This document shows, piece by piece, positions 10,396 to 21,190 of a DNA stretch of 64,000 bases. The notes under the pieces were generated by a model. That model did not search any database, was not told the origin of the DNA, and saw only the letters and a program-made list of their open reading frames with translations. The first letter of the stretch is position 1; each line of letters starts with the position of its first letter. The position numbers and the translations under genes are program-made. The stretch covers positions 4,007,265 to 4,071,264 of the forward strand of contig NC_081556.1 of NCBI RefSeq assembly GCF_963082655.1, read 5' to 3'. The DNA comes from Stomoxys calcitrans. Taxonomy: Eukaryota; Arthropoda; Insecta; Diptera; Muscidae.

Positions 10396-13278
10396 CTAAC
10401 CACGGTGAGTACCGGCTAGTGCCTTTTCGTAAAAAGCGATAGTACCCGATTCAGGTTCATTTATATATCCCAAGGGAGATAAATACTGAGCATTATACCA
10501 ACCAATGTTCGCTTGACTATTCATAGCGTCAATCATATGAGAATTCTCATGAAGCCCTAATCTTAAATTGAATTTCTCCAAAAGATCACACACATAGGAA
10601 GAAAGCCGCTTTAACTTGGAATTCAAATAAATGAAATTATTTGAATATCTTCTGTTAATGCGCTTAAAATTCTTCCCAATGCAAAGTCTCAAAATTTTCC
10701 GCTCAAAAATCTCAAGTTCTTTCATAACAATGGGGGATATACTGAACCAAACTGGAAAACCATATAAGATAACAGGCCTAATACAAGTCTTGTACAATAA
10801 AAGTTTCGTATTTACAGGCAAAGATTTGTATCCAAGAATTTTTTGAAACGATGCGAATATTCCCTGGGCCTTATTACGGACCTTCCGCGCGTGTACGTTG
10901 AATTTAAAAAGTTTGTTAAACTCTACACCCAAATATTTAACTTTCTCTTTAAATGGAATTTCAATGCCATTTAAAAATAGCTTCAAGGATTTACTCTCAG
11001 GTACAACAAAGCGCTTGCATTTTCCCGATGCATTTCTTATGCAAATGGCTTCGCATTTTGAAGTATTTATCTTTATACCCCATTTATCATAAAAATTTTT
11101 AACCTCATGGAGGTATTGCGAGACTTGGACCAAAGCACATGCTGGCGATTCATTGTGAGAGTATAAAAGGGAATCATCCGCATACAAAATACCCGAGGAA
11201 TGTTCGGAGTTGTGGGGAAAATCACTCATAAAAATGTTATATAAATGTGGAGCTAAAACCGATCCTTGCGGGACACCACAATTAACATTTGAAAATTCCG
11301 ACAACTGATTTTTGAAGAGTACGCCAAATTGTCTATTCGTAAAAAAACTTTTGAAAAGCTTTATAATCGGAGGACTAAACCCTATGCTTATCATTTTAGT
11401 TAATATACCATAGTGGGAAGCATGATCAAAAGCCTTTTCAACGTCAAGAAAAACTGCAACAGTACATTTCTTTGCTCTTAAATTCAATACAATATCATTT
11501 GTGAACTTTGTCATAGCATCAACTGTGGAATGCCCTTTTTGGAAACCAAATTGTGAGTTTGGAATATATGGTAAAGTGATTCCTTTATCCATTTTAGTAC
11601 GGACAATCATTTCAAAAAGTTTACCCAGATTTGACAATAAAGATATAGGTCGCAAGTTAGAAATCTCATTACTATTGGATTTTTTCTTAATTGGAATTAT
11701 CTTTGAGGTTTTCCATGAATCTGGAAAATATCCGTTGGAGATACAGTTATTAAATATGATAACTAAATATTCAAATGCTTTAATTGAAAGTTTTCGAATA
11801 ATAAAATTAGAAATAGTATCAATGCCAGACGATTTCTTATTCTTTAAATATGAGGAAATATCAAGAATTTCACCCAAAGTTGTAAGATTTTCCAACCTGT
11901 CTTGATTTTTTGCATCTGAATCAATTGAAAATGAATAGCAGTGTTGAGGAACATTTGCAATGAAGTCATTCACAAAATCTTCCCTTACAGACGAAAGATG
12001 AACAGAGCTATTATAAATATTAGAAAAATACGATTTCAAATGGGAAAGGCATTCCGACTCATTTGTTATTATCGCACTATCAATTGATAATTTATCCAAA
12101 GGTAGAGATTTTCGATGCCCAATAATCTTGAAAACGTCCCGATGTGCTCTTGGCCCCGGCTTAATTCCTCTAAGTTTATCTCTAAAAATAGAAATCTGCT
12201 CTAGTTCAACCTGCCTCTTAATAATAACACTCAATAATTGGATTTGCTTGGATAAAATGCGATACTCTGGACTGAATCTGTTATTGGACACGCGATAAAG
12301 CCTCTTAAGTTCTTTTTGCCAATTATATTTAATTCTATATAAATTCTTAATTCTATCAGACATCAAGAATTTTCTGTTACCCAATTCAATTTTCTTAGAA
12401 TGAAGTTCTGAGACAGAACTCACAACAGAAGCAAACCCTTCAATGTACTGATCAATTTCATTGTTACTCAAATTTCTATTTGAAGGGGGATAATTACTTA
12501 AAATACCCTGAGTTATATCGTGCTTGAAATCATCCCAATTTGTGCTTTCGTAGCTTGTAAATGTAGGAGGAGGCTGCAAAACAATTTCGAAGCTAGGAAG
12601 AATGACGTTAAGTTTGAGAGGGTAGTGATCTGAAAAACTGGGTAAACATGAGGTCGAACAAACAGGATTTGGCAGGTCAGATGTGTTAGAACAAAAGAGA
12701 AAATGATCCAAGTAAGATGAACCATTTGGAAACGTTGGACAGGATGAAGATATTCTGGTAAAAAAGTGGGGATTTACTTGAAGGAAGTCATAAAAACAGT
12801 TTCCATTTGAATTATTCATAGAATCACCCCATGAAATATGTCTAGCATTGAAATCACCACCTATAAATGTGAAATCAAATCCCCCAGAATAATTACCTAA
12901 AGAAGACAGAGAACTTAAAATTTGCGATTGGCTTGAATTGCCAGGAATATAAACTGAGCCTAACAAAATTTTCCTAAGAACGCCATTAATAGAAACATCA
13001 ATAGAAATAAATAAATTAGGGAAGAGAAACCCTAAGATGACTTCTTTTCTGAATTTAAAATGTTTCTTAAGTAGTATGGCCACACCTTGTGCGCTGTTAT
13101 CCCTTAGAAAGTGACAGCCTTCAAAACTAATATTACCTCCAGCTCTCAAATGAGTTTCCTGAAGGAAAGCAATGTCAATATCAAACTTTTTCATTAAACT
13201 GTGTAATTCAAATCTACGGCCATATTCAATGAGTGACCTGACATTAAATGTAATAAGATCCAGAACATTATGGACCAT
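10396..13278 (-). CDS. ORF2: endonuclease-reverse transcriptase of jockey-like element
   Basis: A 960-residue protein that nicks chromosomal DNA and copies the element's RNA at the nick. The N-terminal APE-type endonuclease shows FNVRSL (N12), QETH (E41), GGDFNARH (D142, N144) and SDH (216-218). The reverse transcriptase shows LRPISLLSNLGK (about 542-553), motif A LDVEKAFD (611-618), motif B GVPQGS (668-673) and motif C YADD (699-702). A Cys/His-poor C-terminus follows and no RNase H is seen. All catalytic positions I can identify are kept and the frame is uninterrupted, near the family's usual 900-970 residues. The ATG overlaps the end of ORF1 by 11 bp (TATGGTCCATAATG region), suggesting translation by reinitiation or a related coupling; that mechanism is inferred. 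Confidence 0.95.
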   Translation of the reverse strand: MVHNVLDLITFNVRSLIEYGRRFELHSLMKKFDIDIAFLQETHLRAGGNISFEGCHFLRDNSAQGVAILLKKHFKFRKEVILGFLFPNLFISIDVSINGVLRKILLGSVYIPGNSSQSQILSSLSSLGNYSGGFDFTFIGGDFNARHISWGDSMNNSNGNCFYDFLQVNPHFFTRISSSCPTFPNGSSYLDHFLFCSNTSDLPNPVCSTSCLPSFSDHYPLKLNVILPSFEIVLQPPPTFTSYESTNWDDFKHDITQGILSNYPPSNRNLSNNEIDQYIEGFASVVSSVSELHSKKIELGNRKFLMSDRIKNLYRIKYNWQKELKRLYRVSNNRFSPEYRILSKQIQLLSVIIKRQVELEQISIFRDKLRGIKPGPRAHRDVFKIIGHRKSLPLDKLSIDSAIITNESECLSHLKSYFSNIYNSSVHLSSVREDFVNDFIANVPQHCYSFSIDSDAKNQDRLENLTTLGEILDISSYLKNKKSSGIDTISNFIIRKLSIKAFEYLVIIFNNCISNGYFPDSWKTSKIIPIKKKSNSNEISNLRPISLLSNLGKLFEMIVRTKMDKGITLPYIPNSQFGFQKGHSTVDAMTKFTNDIVLNLRAKKCTVAVFLDVEKAFDHASHYGILTKMISIGFSPPIIKLFKSFFTNRQFGVLFKNQLSEFSNVNCGVPQGSVLAPHLYNIFMSDFPHNSEHSSGILYADDSLLYSHNESPACALVQVSQYLHEVKNFYDKWGIKINTSKCEAICIRNASGKCKRFVVPESKSLKLFLNGIEIPFKEKVKYLGVEFNKLFKFNVHARKVRNKAQGIFASFQKILGYKSLPVNTKLLLYKTCIRPVILYGFPVWFSISPIVMKELEIFERKILRLCIGKNFKRINRRYSNNFIYLNSKLKRLSSYVCDLLEKFNLRLGLHENSHMIDAMNSQANIGWYNAQYLSPLGYINEPESGTIAFYEKALAGTHRG

Positions 13279-14896
13279 AGACTTGGTTTACTTCGCGTAA
13301 GAGGCCTATACATCGCTGTATCGCCTCTTCCTTTGAAATGGTTTGAAACTCGCTTATAAAATTGGCAATTTTGTCTTCCAGCGAAATCACTTTAGGAGGG
13401 CAAAGTTCTTTAGCAATTTTCAAAAATTCTTCAATGATTTTCGGTTTCGTTGAGGGTTGAGTGTAACTAGAAGTACCGTTACGGGACGCATCGGAATAAG
13501 ATACATTCGGTTGAGTAAAAGAGTTTAAAGCACTAAAAACATTGTTTTTTGCCTTCTCTTTTCTCTCTAGGGCAACTGATCTAGCTCTCTTCTTAAGCTC
13601 AACATATTTTTTATACTCAGGGCAACCTCTAAAACTCGAGGGATGGCCGCTATTTCCACAATTGATGCAAAATGGTAAATTTCCATCGCCCTGCACAAAT
13701 TTACACTCACCTTGTGCATGGTTTTGACCGCACTTTACGCACGCAAAATCCCTGTTGCAATTTTGGGACATATGCCCCCATTGTTGGCATCTCCAGCATT
13801 GAACATCCCTCATATTTTTCTTCGGTAATTCCCAAGACACCCTTTGATGCAAAATATATCTTTGCGCCTTCAACTCAGATACGGATTTACCAGGATGCAG
13901 TGTTAGCAAAAAAAGACCTGTGTCAATATTGTTTTTCTTGGAGTATGAAGTGGAAAATTTAGAGACACTATGCACTGTATCAGGGACTAACATATCTATT
14001 TCTGACTTAATATCCTCTATTGCTGTGTCAAACAAAAGGCCACGCAAAACAATGGTTTGTCGTTTTAACTCCCTTGGTGTATAAGAGTATGAATCTAATT
14101 TCTTTTCACGTAGAAGGCACATTAGCTCAGTGTGTATTTTTGGGTCTTGCAAATAAAGTTTACTCTTGTGTCTGCTCTTGTTGACAATCTTAAATACAAT
14201 TTGCCTAGCCTTTAAATCTTTAATTAAATTATTCATATCAACACCAAAAAGAAAAATAGGAGGGCAGAAAGACTTCCTGTTTCCGACAGATTTTTCTACA
14301 ACTAAAGCCTCTTGTGCTGGAATTTTCTTATGATAAGTGTTGTTAGTTTTAATATCTAAATCTCCTAATATTGCAAATCTATTGGAAGAATCCTGCGATT
14401 GGCCAGATGCATTATTTGAAACACTAAGAACAGAATTGCTTAAATCTATCTTACGCAAGTTAGTATCACCAGATATTTTCCGTTTCTTTTGCACCATTTG
14501 AAAACCTTCTTTGTCAGAGGGGGTAAACTCGTTGTGATCCATATTGCTCTCAATGTTGGATGGTAAAGGTCTTGATGTATTGACTTGCGTTGCGTTTGTT
14601 TTTGTCAATTTTTTTATGTCAATTGAAGGCAATTTTTCAACATTCATTACCAAATTAGCAGACATTCCTTTATTGCATTTAGAGGATGATGATGCAGACG
14701 TCGAAGGAGTAATGTCTTGATCCAAACATCCAGAATTTTGCGAGCCATATCCATGTCCATGTCCACTAAAGCAGGCTTCATGCAAAAGTTTTCCAATGGC
14801 TGACTTACAATTGCTTTTATGGCTGTTTTTATCAGGGGGTATATTCTCGGCAGGATCGCAAACGTCCATGCCTATTTGGTCCAAATTCATTTCCAA
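13268..14896 (-). CDS. ORF1: gag-like RNA-binding protein of jockey-like element
   Basis: A 542-residue nucleic-acid-binding protein expected to package the element RNA with ORF2. The N-terminal half is polar and low in structure. A conserved region at about 225-360 precedes the knuckles, as in insect jockey-clade ORF1 (PRE_C2HC-type). Three zinc knuckles follow: C367-x2-C370-x4-H375-x4-C380, C386-x2-C389-x3-H393-x4-C398 and C410-x2-C413-x4-H418-x6-C425. The frame is intact. The ATG at 14896 is the first in a roughly 120-base leader and fits the start of the zinc-knuckle family proteins. It overlaps ORF2 at its 3' end. Confidence 0.93.
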   Translation of the reverse strand: MEMNLDQIGMDVCDPAENIPPDKNSHKSNCKSAIGKLLHEACFSGHGHGYGSQNSGCLDQDITPSTSASSSSKCNKGMSANLVMNVEKLPSIDIKKLTKTNATQVNTSRPLPSNIESNMDHNEFTPSDKEGFQMVQKKRKISGDTNLRKIDLSNSVLSVSNNASGQSQDSSNRFAILGDLDIKTNNTYHKKIPAQEALVVEKSVGNRKSFCPPIFLFGVDMNNLIKDLKARQIVFKIVNKSRHKSKLYLQDPKIHTELMCLLREKKLDSYSYTPRELKRQTIVLRGLLFDTAIEDIKSEIDMLVPDTVHSVSKFSTSYSKKNNIDTGLFLLTLHPGKSVSELKAQRYILHQRVSWELPKKNMRDVQCWRCQQWGHMSQNCNRDFACVKCGQNHAQGECKFVQGDGNLPFCINCGNSGHPSSFRGCPEYKKYVELKKRARSVALERKEKAKNNVFSALNSFTQPNVSYSDASRNGTSSYTQPSTKPKIIEEFLKIAKELCPPKVISLEDKIANFISEFQTISKEEAIQRCIGLLREVNQVYGP

Positions 14897-14988
14897 AATT
14901 CAAAATCCACAAATTTAAATTTTTATTTCAAAGAAAATTCAATTTTTAGTTTTAATATTTTTTTTATTTATTATTTGTGTCAAGGAAA

Positions 14989-14995
14989 CACGTCT
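14989..14995 (-). promoter_or_regulatory. DPE-like motif AGACGTG in retrotransposon 5' UTR
   Basis: AGACGTG is read on the minus strand from 14995. Depending on which base of the TTT/GAAATT start is +1, it begins about 28-33 bases downstream of the element's 5' end. In fly TATA-less retrotransposons (jockey, I, Doc-type) a downstream promoter element with this sequence near +28 drives transcription from the first base. No TATA box is available upstream because the promoter is internal. Confidence 0.6.
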
Positions 14996-15027
14996 GCTCT
15001 GTTTGAATATTTCAATTCAATTTCAAA

Positions 15028-15041
15028 AAAAAACACCAGTA
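15028..15041. repeat. Target-site duplication, 5' side of jockey-like element
   Basis: Exact second copy of AAAAAACACCAGTA (first copy 10053-10066). Three further A residues precede it and may belong to the target or to the element start. Confidence 0.85.
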
Positions 15042-17328
15042 TTGAATCTAAAATTGAATAAATTTGTTTATGACAAATAAAACAAACAAATAAATCGAAG
15101 AATCCCAAATGCAGAGAAATGAAAAATGTGAAATATGTTCCTGGTGAATTATAAAGAAAAGAAAAAAAAACAACGCAAAACAAAAACAACAAAACAAATA
15201 CTGCGAGGTGTGTTACTCCTCGCTTAAAAACAGAGTGAATGCTGCTGTTGATAATATCGGCATATGTGTGTCGGCATTCGTTAGTTGTCGTTATCGATGT
15301 CGATGTCAAGTGGTTTTCAGCACCGACCAATTGAAGAGTGTTAGCCGTGCGGTATTGTTGTTGCGTTTATTAATTAATATTAATTACAGTGTATGTGAAT
15401 AATATAACACTGCTATGCGAAACCTGATTACGTCGACAACAAGAAAACAATTCTTCCTCAAATTTTGCCTTAATACAAATTGACGGAAAGAGCTACCCAG
15501 ACAAACCGTCATTGTTCAGCATCAAAACGCAAAACGTGTCGTTTGGACTAAATAGTCCCAAAAAAAAATATAACACTCACACACAAACTATGGCATATTC
15601 TTATGAACGCCTCATACTCGGAGTGCCATAACAAAATTAACACTCATTACGAAAGAACAAGAAAATAATTAACCGGCATCCAACGACAACTAGAGCAACA
15701 GCAACAATAACCCAACATTGTTTTGTTTGTACAATATTCACGTGCAAAAGTGTGCCTGAAACAGTGACCAGAGTATCCTCGCAATAGTATTATGCAGTAG
15801 TAGTATGTAGAACAAGTGAGAAACGAAAAAAAAAGAAACACAGCGAATTACGTTTTTTTAATGTGATGTGTTTTAAGAAATACACTCGGAAAAAAATCTA
15901 TTCGAAGAAATAAAGCATTGTGGAAAAATAAACAAACATAAATGTGGGCAATAAAATAAAAGATTATGAGACTTGAAATGAGAAAAACAAAAGCATAACA
16001 ATTAAATTTAAACAAACAGGAAGCTATGAACAAACGAAATGGCACATAACTTAGAACATAGAGATCATCGCATTTTTGTTAACAAAAGTTTTGCAGGTGA
16101 TGGAGGATGCACGTGTTAGGAAAATATTTGGGACAAATTTCACATTCAGGCCGGCCATGCACATGAACCTCGTCTAGGTTTGTGCAAACCACTTTCATAA
16201 GTGTACATAGGCATGTTATTGGAAAAAACGCCTTTTTAAATACTTAGCCATTGTCGCATATACTTTCTTCCCCCAATAAAGCTAGTATAATCATCCTCCA
16301 AAAACCCCCATATAGCAGATGTTCTTTGTAGTTTTTGGAATGACTAACTCCCACCCCGATGATTGAGCTCATTCACACGTACTACAGTAGTCGTAAAATA
16401 CAAATACAAAACTCTATGAAAAAAACTTTAACCATTTTACTTAACAAATAATAATAAAAAAGGCAAGAAATTTTAGTTTACTGGCTCATCGAAGGAAAGA
16501 CGTAATGTATTACGTTATACCTTTTACTGAATGTGAATAACTTAAAGGGATATTCAACGATGCTATAATAGGTATATAACAAAATATTATTTTACAACAA
16601 CAATGAATTATTTTACTCTTAAATGTCTTGGTAGAGTCACATATGGTTGCAATTCCACTCCTATGCATGCTCTTGTAATCGATGTTCTCTCACCACACAA
16701 GAGAATTTCAGACCTTATACTCACCTTGTTGGTGAATATCAGTTATTGTGCTGAGAGACTGCTGAGGCAACTGCCAAAGAAACTACTGAGAGAGGAGTAT
16801 ATAGCATGAAATATTTAAGCCCATATTGGTATATAGTTTCGTCTATCTTTCAATTTGTTTTCATATTTTCTATCATTTTTTTCTGAGTGTCGTAAGCTTT
16901 AGTTCTGAGTAGCGGCTGATTACGCAATGCGGTTTTAAGACACTGCCAATGCGGTAAGCCTAATTTAATACCTTTATAGAAACAAATTCATGGATTAACT
17001 ACTTAAAAACAAATGAATAATAGTCCGCCTCAGAGGCGTTATAATAAATCAAAATAAAAGTATTGAATAATAAAAAAATTTCACATACCTTATTATGAAA
17101 CTTCAATATGAAATTTCTGAAAAGAAAATATCAAAAAATAATAATTAAAAAAAAAAAATTTAATTTTCTTAAAAAAAAATTAAAAATAATATTTCTTTAT
17201 TAAGCTTTTGTTAAATATATATGCGATATTTATAGATGAATTCTTAACATCAAAATGCTGTAGTCGCATTAATATACAAAGATGTTTCATTGCATATCTG
17301 CATCTTTGATTGACTTGATTTTGTGATT
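15042..17328. other. Non-coding stretch; UTR-like composition near 15190-15560
   Basis: No ORF with gene character. Segment 15190-15560 has less A/T bias, CAA/ACAACAAG-type sequence, a TTATCGATGTCGATG block at about 15290-15304 and several short GC-containing words, which resembles fly promoter/5' UTR DNA. There is no direct evidence of transcription. The remainder (15600-17328) is A/T-rich with no recognised repeat. Confidence 0.4.
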
Positions 17329-19130
17329 TTTATACCCTCCACCATAGGATGGTGTTATACTCATACCATCATTCCGTTTGTAACTCCTCGAAATATTCCT
17401 CTGAGACCCCATAAAGTATATATATTCTTGATCGTCATGTCATTTTAAGTCGATCTAGCCATGTCTGTCTGTCGAAAGGACGCTATCTTTCGAAGGAGTG
17501 AAGCTAGGCGCTTGAAATTTTGAACAAATACTTCTTATCAGTGTAGATCGGTTAGGATTGTAAATGGGCCATATCAGTCCATGTTTTGATATTGCTACCA
17601 TATTAACCGATCCTGGATCTAGACTTCTTGAGTCACTAGAGGGCGCAATTTTTATCCGATTTGACTGAAATTCTGCATGAAGAATTTTGTTATGACATCA
17701 ATAACTGAGCTAAGTAAGGTCCAAATCGGTAGATAACCAGATATAGCTGCCATATAAACCGATCTGGGGTCTTGACTTCTTCAGCCTCTAGAGGGCGCAA
17801 TTCATGTTCGATTTGACTGACATTTAGCATGAAGCCTTTTGTTATGGCTTTCAACAACTGTGTTAAGTAGGGTTAAAATTGGTCCATAACCTGATATAGC
17901 CGCCATCCAAACATCTAGAGGGCGCAATTCCTACCCGGATTGAGTGAAATTTTGCATGAGGTGTTTTGTTATGACTTCCAACAACTATGCTAAGTACGGT
18001 TCAAATCGGTCCGTAACCTGATATAGCTTCCATATAAACCGATCTGGGGTCTTGATTTCTTCAACCTCTAGAGGGCGCAATTCCAAACCGATTTTGGGTC
18101 TTTCTTTCCTCAGCCACTAGAGGGCGCAATTCCTATCCGATTTGGGCGAAATTTTGCATGAGGTGTTTTGTTATGACTTCCAACAACTGTGTTAAGTAGG
18201 GTTCAAATCGGTCCATAACCTGATATAGCTACCATATAAACCGATCTGGGGTCTTGCTTTCTTCAGCCTCTATAGGGCGCAATTCCTATCCGATTTGGCT
18301 GAAATTTTGCATGAGGTGTTTTGTTATGACTTTCAACAACTATGCTAAGTACGGTTCAAATCGGTCCATAACCTGATATAGCTACCATATAAACCGATCT
18401 GGGGTCTTGCTTTCTTCAGCCTCTAGAGGGCGCAATTCCTATCCGATTTAGCTGAAATTTTGCATGAGGCATTTTGTTATGATTTCCAACAACTTTTTTT
18501 AGTAGGGTTCAAATTGGTCCATAACCTGATATAGCTGTCATATAAACCGATCTGGGGTCTTGATTTCGTCAGCCTCCAGAGGGAGCTATTCCTATCCGGA
18601 TTGCGTAAAATTTTGCATGAGGTGTTTTTTAATGAATTTCAACAACTATCCCAAGTACGGTTCAAATAGGTCCAAAATCTGATATAGCTGTCATATAAAC
18701 CGATCTGGGATCTTGATCTCTTGAGCCTCTAGAGGTCGCAATTCTTATCCGATTTGGCTGAAATTTTAAACAATGACTTCTCTAATGACCTTCAACATAC
18801 GTGTCAATTATAGTCTGAATCGGTATTTAGCATGATATAGCTCCCATACATACCGATCTCCCTATTTAACATCTTGAGCCTCTAAAGGGCATAATATTTA
18901 TTCGAATTGGCTGAAATTTAACAAAACGATTTCAACTATGGTCTCCAACATTCAGTTCAATTATGGGCTGAATCAGATTATAACTTGATATTATAGCTCC
19001 AATATCATAGCAATTCTTCCCTTTTATTATATGTTTGCCTAAAAAGATATACCGGGAAAAGAACTCGACAAATGCAATTCATGGAGGAGGGATTCGGCCC
19101 GGCCGAATTTAGCACGCTTTTTCTTGTTTT
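17329..19130 (-). mobile_element. Family A element, complete copy, long array
   Basis: Reverse-oriented copy with both termini. T2 is on the left (TTTTTATACCCTCCACCATA, then GTCTGTCGAAAG-type sequence near 17465). T1 is on the right (AATTCGGCCCGGCCGAATT hairpin at about 19088-19106, then TAGCACGCTTTTTCTTGTT). Between them are about nine monomers with the block CATATAAACCGATCTGGGGT; the spacing between the equivalent GTTCAAATCGGT blocks at 18201 and 18354 is exactly 153 bp. It carries no ORF. Compared with 8126-8968 the monomer number differs more than twofold while the termini are retained. Confidence 0.8.
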
Positions 19131-19920
19131 TGTATAAGATTGTCTATACCCCCTAAACGTAAATATTTCACATATATTCCGTACATGCATTATTTTCCCC
19201 TTGCGTCATTTCCTCACCACACCTTCTTAGCACCCTTAATAATAACACATACATATAAAAGAAACCACCCAACATATATTTTACACTACTTCTGTTTTAC
19301 AATATATATGCAAAATACATATGCACGTGTCTCACTTCTCTAGAATTATATATGCACAAGTTGCAATGACCTATCCAAAAAGCGAAGAAAAAAGAAGCAA
19401 ATAATAATAATAATACCCTAAATGTTAGCCATTTTAACCGAAATTAAATTACTTGCAAACACGCCATTAAAAAATAAAAGCTGAAAAGCCATGAAATCAG
19501 ACATTTATGTGTGCATTAAAAATACTTTGTTAAACTCTGCTAAGGTGGACTAAGCAAAAATCAGAACAAAAAAAGCACCAAATACTGCCACAACGTTGCC
19601 AACGACAAACCTGAAAGTCTTAAATTTATTAGTGGATGCCTATACAAAAAAAAAAAAAAACACATAATCGCTCATATGAGCTCATTAGTAGATCAATGGG
19701 GGGTATAATGATTCAATAAAAATATAAAAATATATTTGGATGGCAAATTAGCCAATGACTTAATAATAATAATAACAACGTTCATGGGTAGCTAAGATTT
19801 TATGGAATTAAAACAAAAAAATTCCGTTATGTTTAAGAATGTGCATGGAAAAAGGTTAGTTTTATAGCAAGTTTTGGTTGAAGGTTTTTTACGATTTAGT
19901 ATTAAAAATTAAATGATAAC
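19131..19920. other. A/T-rich non-coding stretch
   Basis: No gene or recurrent repeat family seen; short (AAT)n runs near 19405-19420 and 19765. Confidence 0.45.
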
Positions 19921-19924
19921 AAGT

Positions 19925-20700
19925 TAAAGTTCTAAATGCGTCGCGGCCGAGTCTTGGGAACCCACAACCATGGATTGTACTCAAAATGTACATAAATTAA
20001 CTTAGTTGAAGGGCACATGTCAACTTTACATACAAATATTCCTAAAAATCAGCCCAGAACTAAAGCTTCTAGAGGCGGTGGAAAACTAATGAAGAGATCA
20101 GTTTATATGGGAGCTATATCAGGTTATAGACCGATTTAGATAGTACTATGCACGCATATTGGAAGCCATAATAGAACAATAGCCAAATTAGATAACAATT
20201 CCAGCGGCTGAAGATGTCAAATCGGGAGATCAGTTTAACCATACTTGGCGGCGGTGTAGGGAGTCATGAAAAAACACAAAATGCAAAAATTTAGTCAAAT
20301 CGGATAATATTGTCCGCCTATGACGCTGAATGAATCCTGGAGAAAACATCATAAAAAATTTCAGCGGTGGTTATCCCCTCCTAATGCTGGCGACATTTTT
20401 GAAGTGCTGTACCATTTGCTATAGCAGCCATATAAAAACTTCTCCACAAAGAGGTGCCGCACTGCGGCACGCCTTTCGGACTCGGCTATAAAAAGGGGGC
20501 CCCTTATCATTGAGCTTAAACTTCAATCGGACAGCACTGATTGATATGTGAGAAGTTTGTCCCTGTTTCTTAATGGAATGTTCATGAGCAAATTTGCATT
20601 TTCAAGGGCTCACGAAGATACGTTGAAGGACCATTTTATATGAGAGCTATATCCAAATCTGAACCGATAAGGCCCATTTACAATTCCCGACCACGTTTTT
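19925..20700 (+). repeat. Family A element, T1 end present, interrupted by a SINE
   Basis: The T1-end remnant (GCGTCGCGGCCGAGTCTTGGGAACCCACAACCATGGATT in pieces, about 19937-19975) and about two monomers run to 20300. After an inserted SINE, the family A sequence resumes at about 20600-20695 (TATATGAGAGCTATATCCAA, CCGATAAGGCCCATTTACAA). It is then cut by a mariner relic, so the T2 end is lost. Confidence 0.7.
20305..20598 (+). mobile_element. SINE1 copy, 5'-truncated
   Basis: Begins at TCCGCCTATGACGCTGAA (anticodon-side part of the head), with the B-box half eroded. It continues through TCAGCGGTGGTTATCCCCTC, GCACTGCGGCACGC and GAGAAGTTTGTCCCTG to TGTTCATGAGCAAATTTGCA. It is inserted in family A sequence. 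Confidence 0.8.
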
Positions 20701-21055
20701 GTGTAAAATTTCACCATTCACAGTTTCGTTTGGATTGGCATCATCTTCGAAGAAGTGCGGTCCAATGATGCCACCAGCCCATAAACCGCACCTAACTGTG
20801 ACTTTTTCTGGATGCATTGGTAGCTCTTGCATTGCTTTCGGATGCCAATTGAGCCAAAAATGAGCTTCGTCGCTGAACACAAGAAGCAGGTGATGAACTT
20901 TCTTAACAGAGCACTCATTTTGATGATAAAATTCAATTTTTAAGACGCTTCATGTTTAAATTATAGACCAAACTGAAGATGTTTGACAATAAAACAAAAC
21001 ACGAAACGTGCGTTAGCTGTTTAAACCAGTGCTGCCAAAAAGATAATAGCTAAAA
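20700..21055 (-). pseudogene. Internally deleted Tc1/mariner-type transposase relic, copy 1
   Basis: In minus-strand frame from about 20942 to 20705: an N-terminal helix-turn-helix piece (QNECSVKKVHHL) runs straight into the first catalytic region FSDEAHF and then QELPMHPEKVTV and GIIGPHFFEDDAN. Compared with full transposases of this type, a large part of the DNA-binding and linker region is missing, as is the WLNG...NPE segment after the first Asp. The reading frame is open across the junction. The C-terminus is lost at the family A junction. The sequence 20945-21055 is probably the element's 5' non-coding end (inference). Confidence 0.75.
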
Positions 21056-21190
21056 AATCACCCTTTACATATCATGACTTTACAATATCGCTGAAAAAGT
21101 AAATTTTTCAATTTTAAAGAAATTTCCGATCATTGAGCTCGTCTCGAGAAAGAGACAAACAAAAATTGTGAAATTGAAATGTTCTTCGTC

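Larger units (their letters stand above)
10067..15027 (-). mobile_element. Full-length jockey-like non-LTR retrotransposon
   Basis: Element of about 4.96 kb on the minus strand, bounded by an exact 14-bp duplication (AAAAAACACCAGTA). Order in sense direction: 5' UTR of about 120 bp with a DPE-like AGACGTG, ORF1 (gag-like, three zinc knuckles), ORF2 (APE endonuclease plus RT), a 3' UTR of about 325 bp, AATAAA and a short poly(A). Both ORFs are uninterrupted and overlap by 11 bp. Length, two-ORF layout and the absence of RNase H fit the jockey clade. The 5' boundary is uncertain by three bases because the right flank has three extra A residues. The intact frames suggest a young, possibly active copy. 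Confidence 0.93.

Noticed and set aside
11501..11905. 134-codon open frame on plus strand
   Set aside because: Antisense shadow of the RT domain of ORF2 of the jockey-like element.
12513..12725. 70-codon frame on minus strand within ORF2
   Set aside because: Alternative-frame shadow of ORF2; no independent start context or homology recognised.
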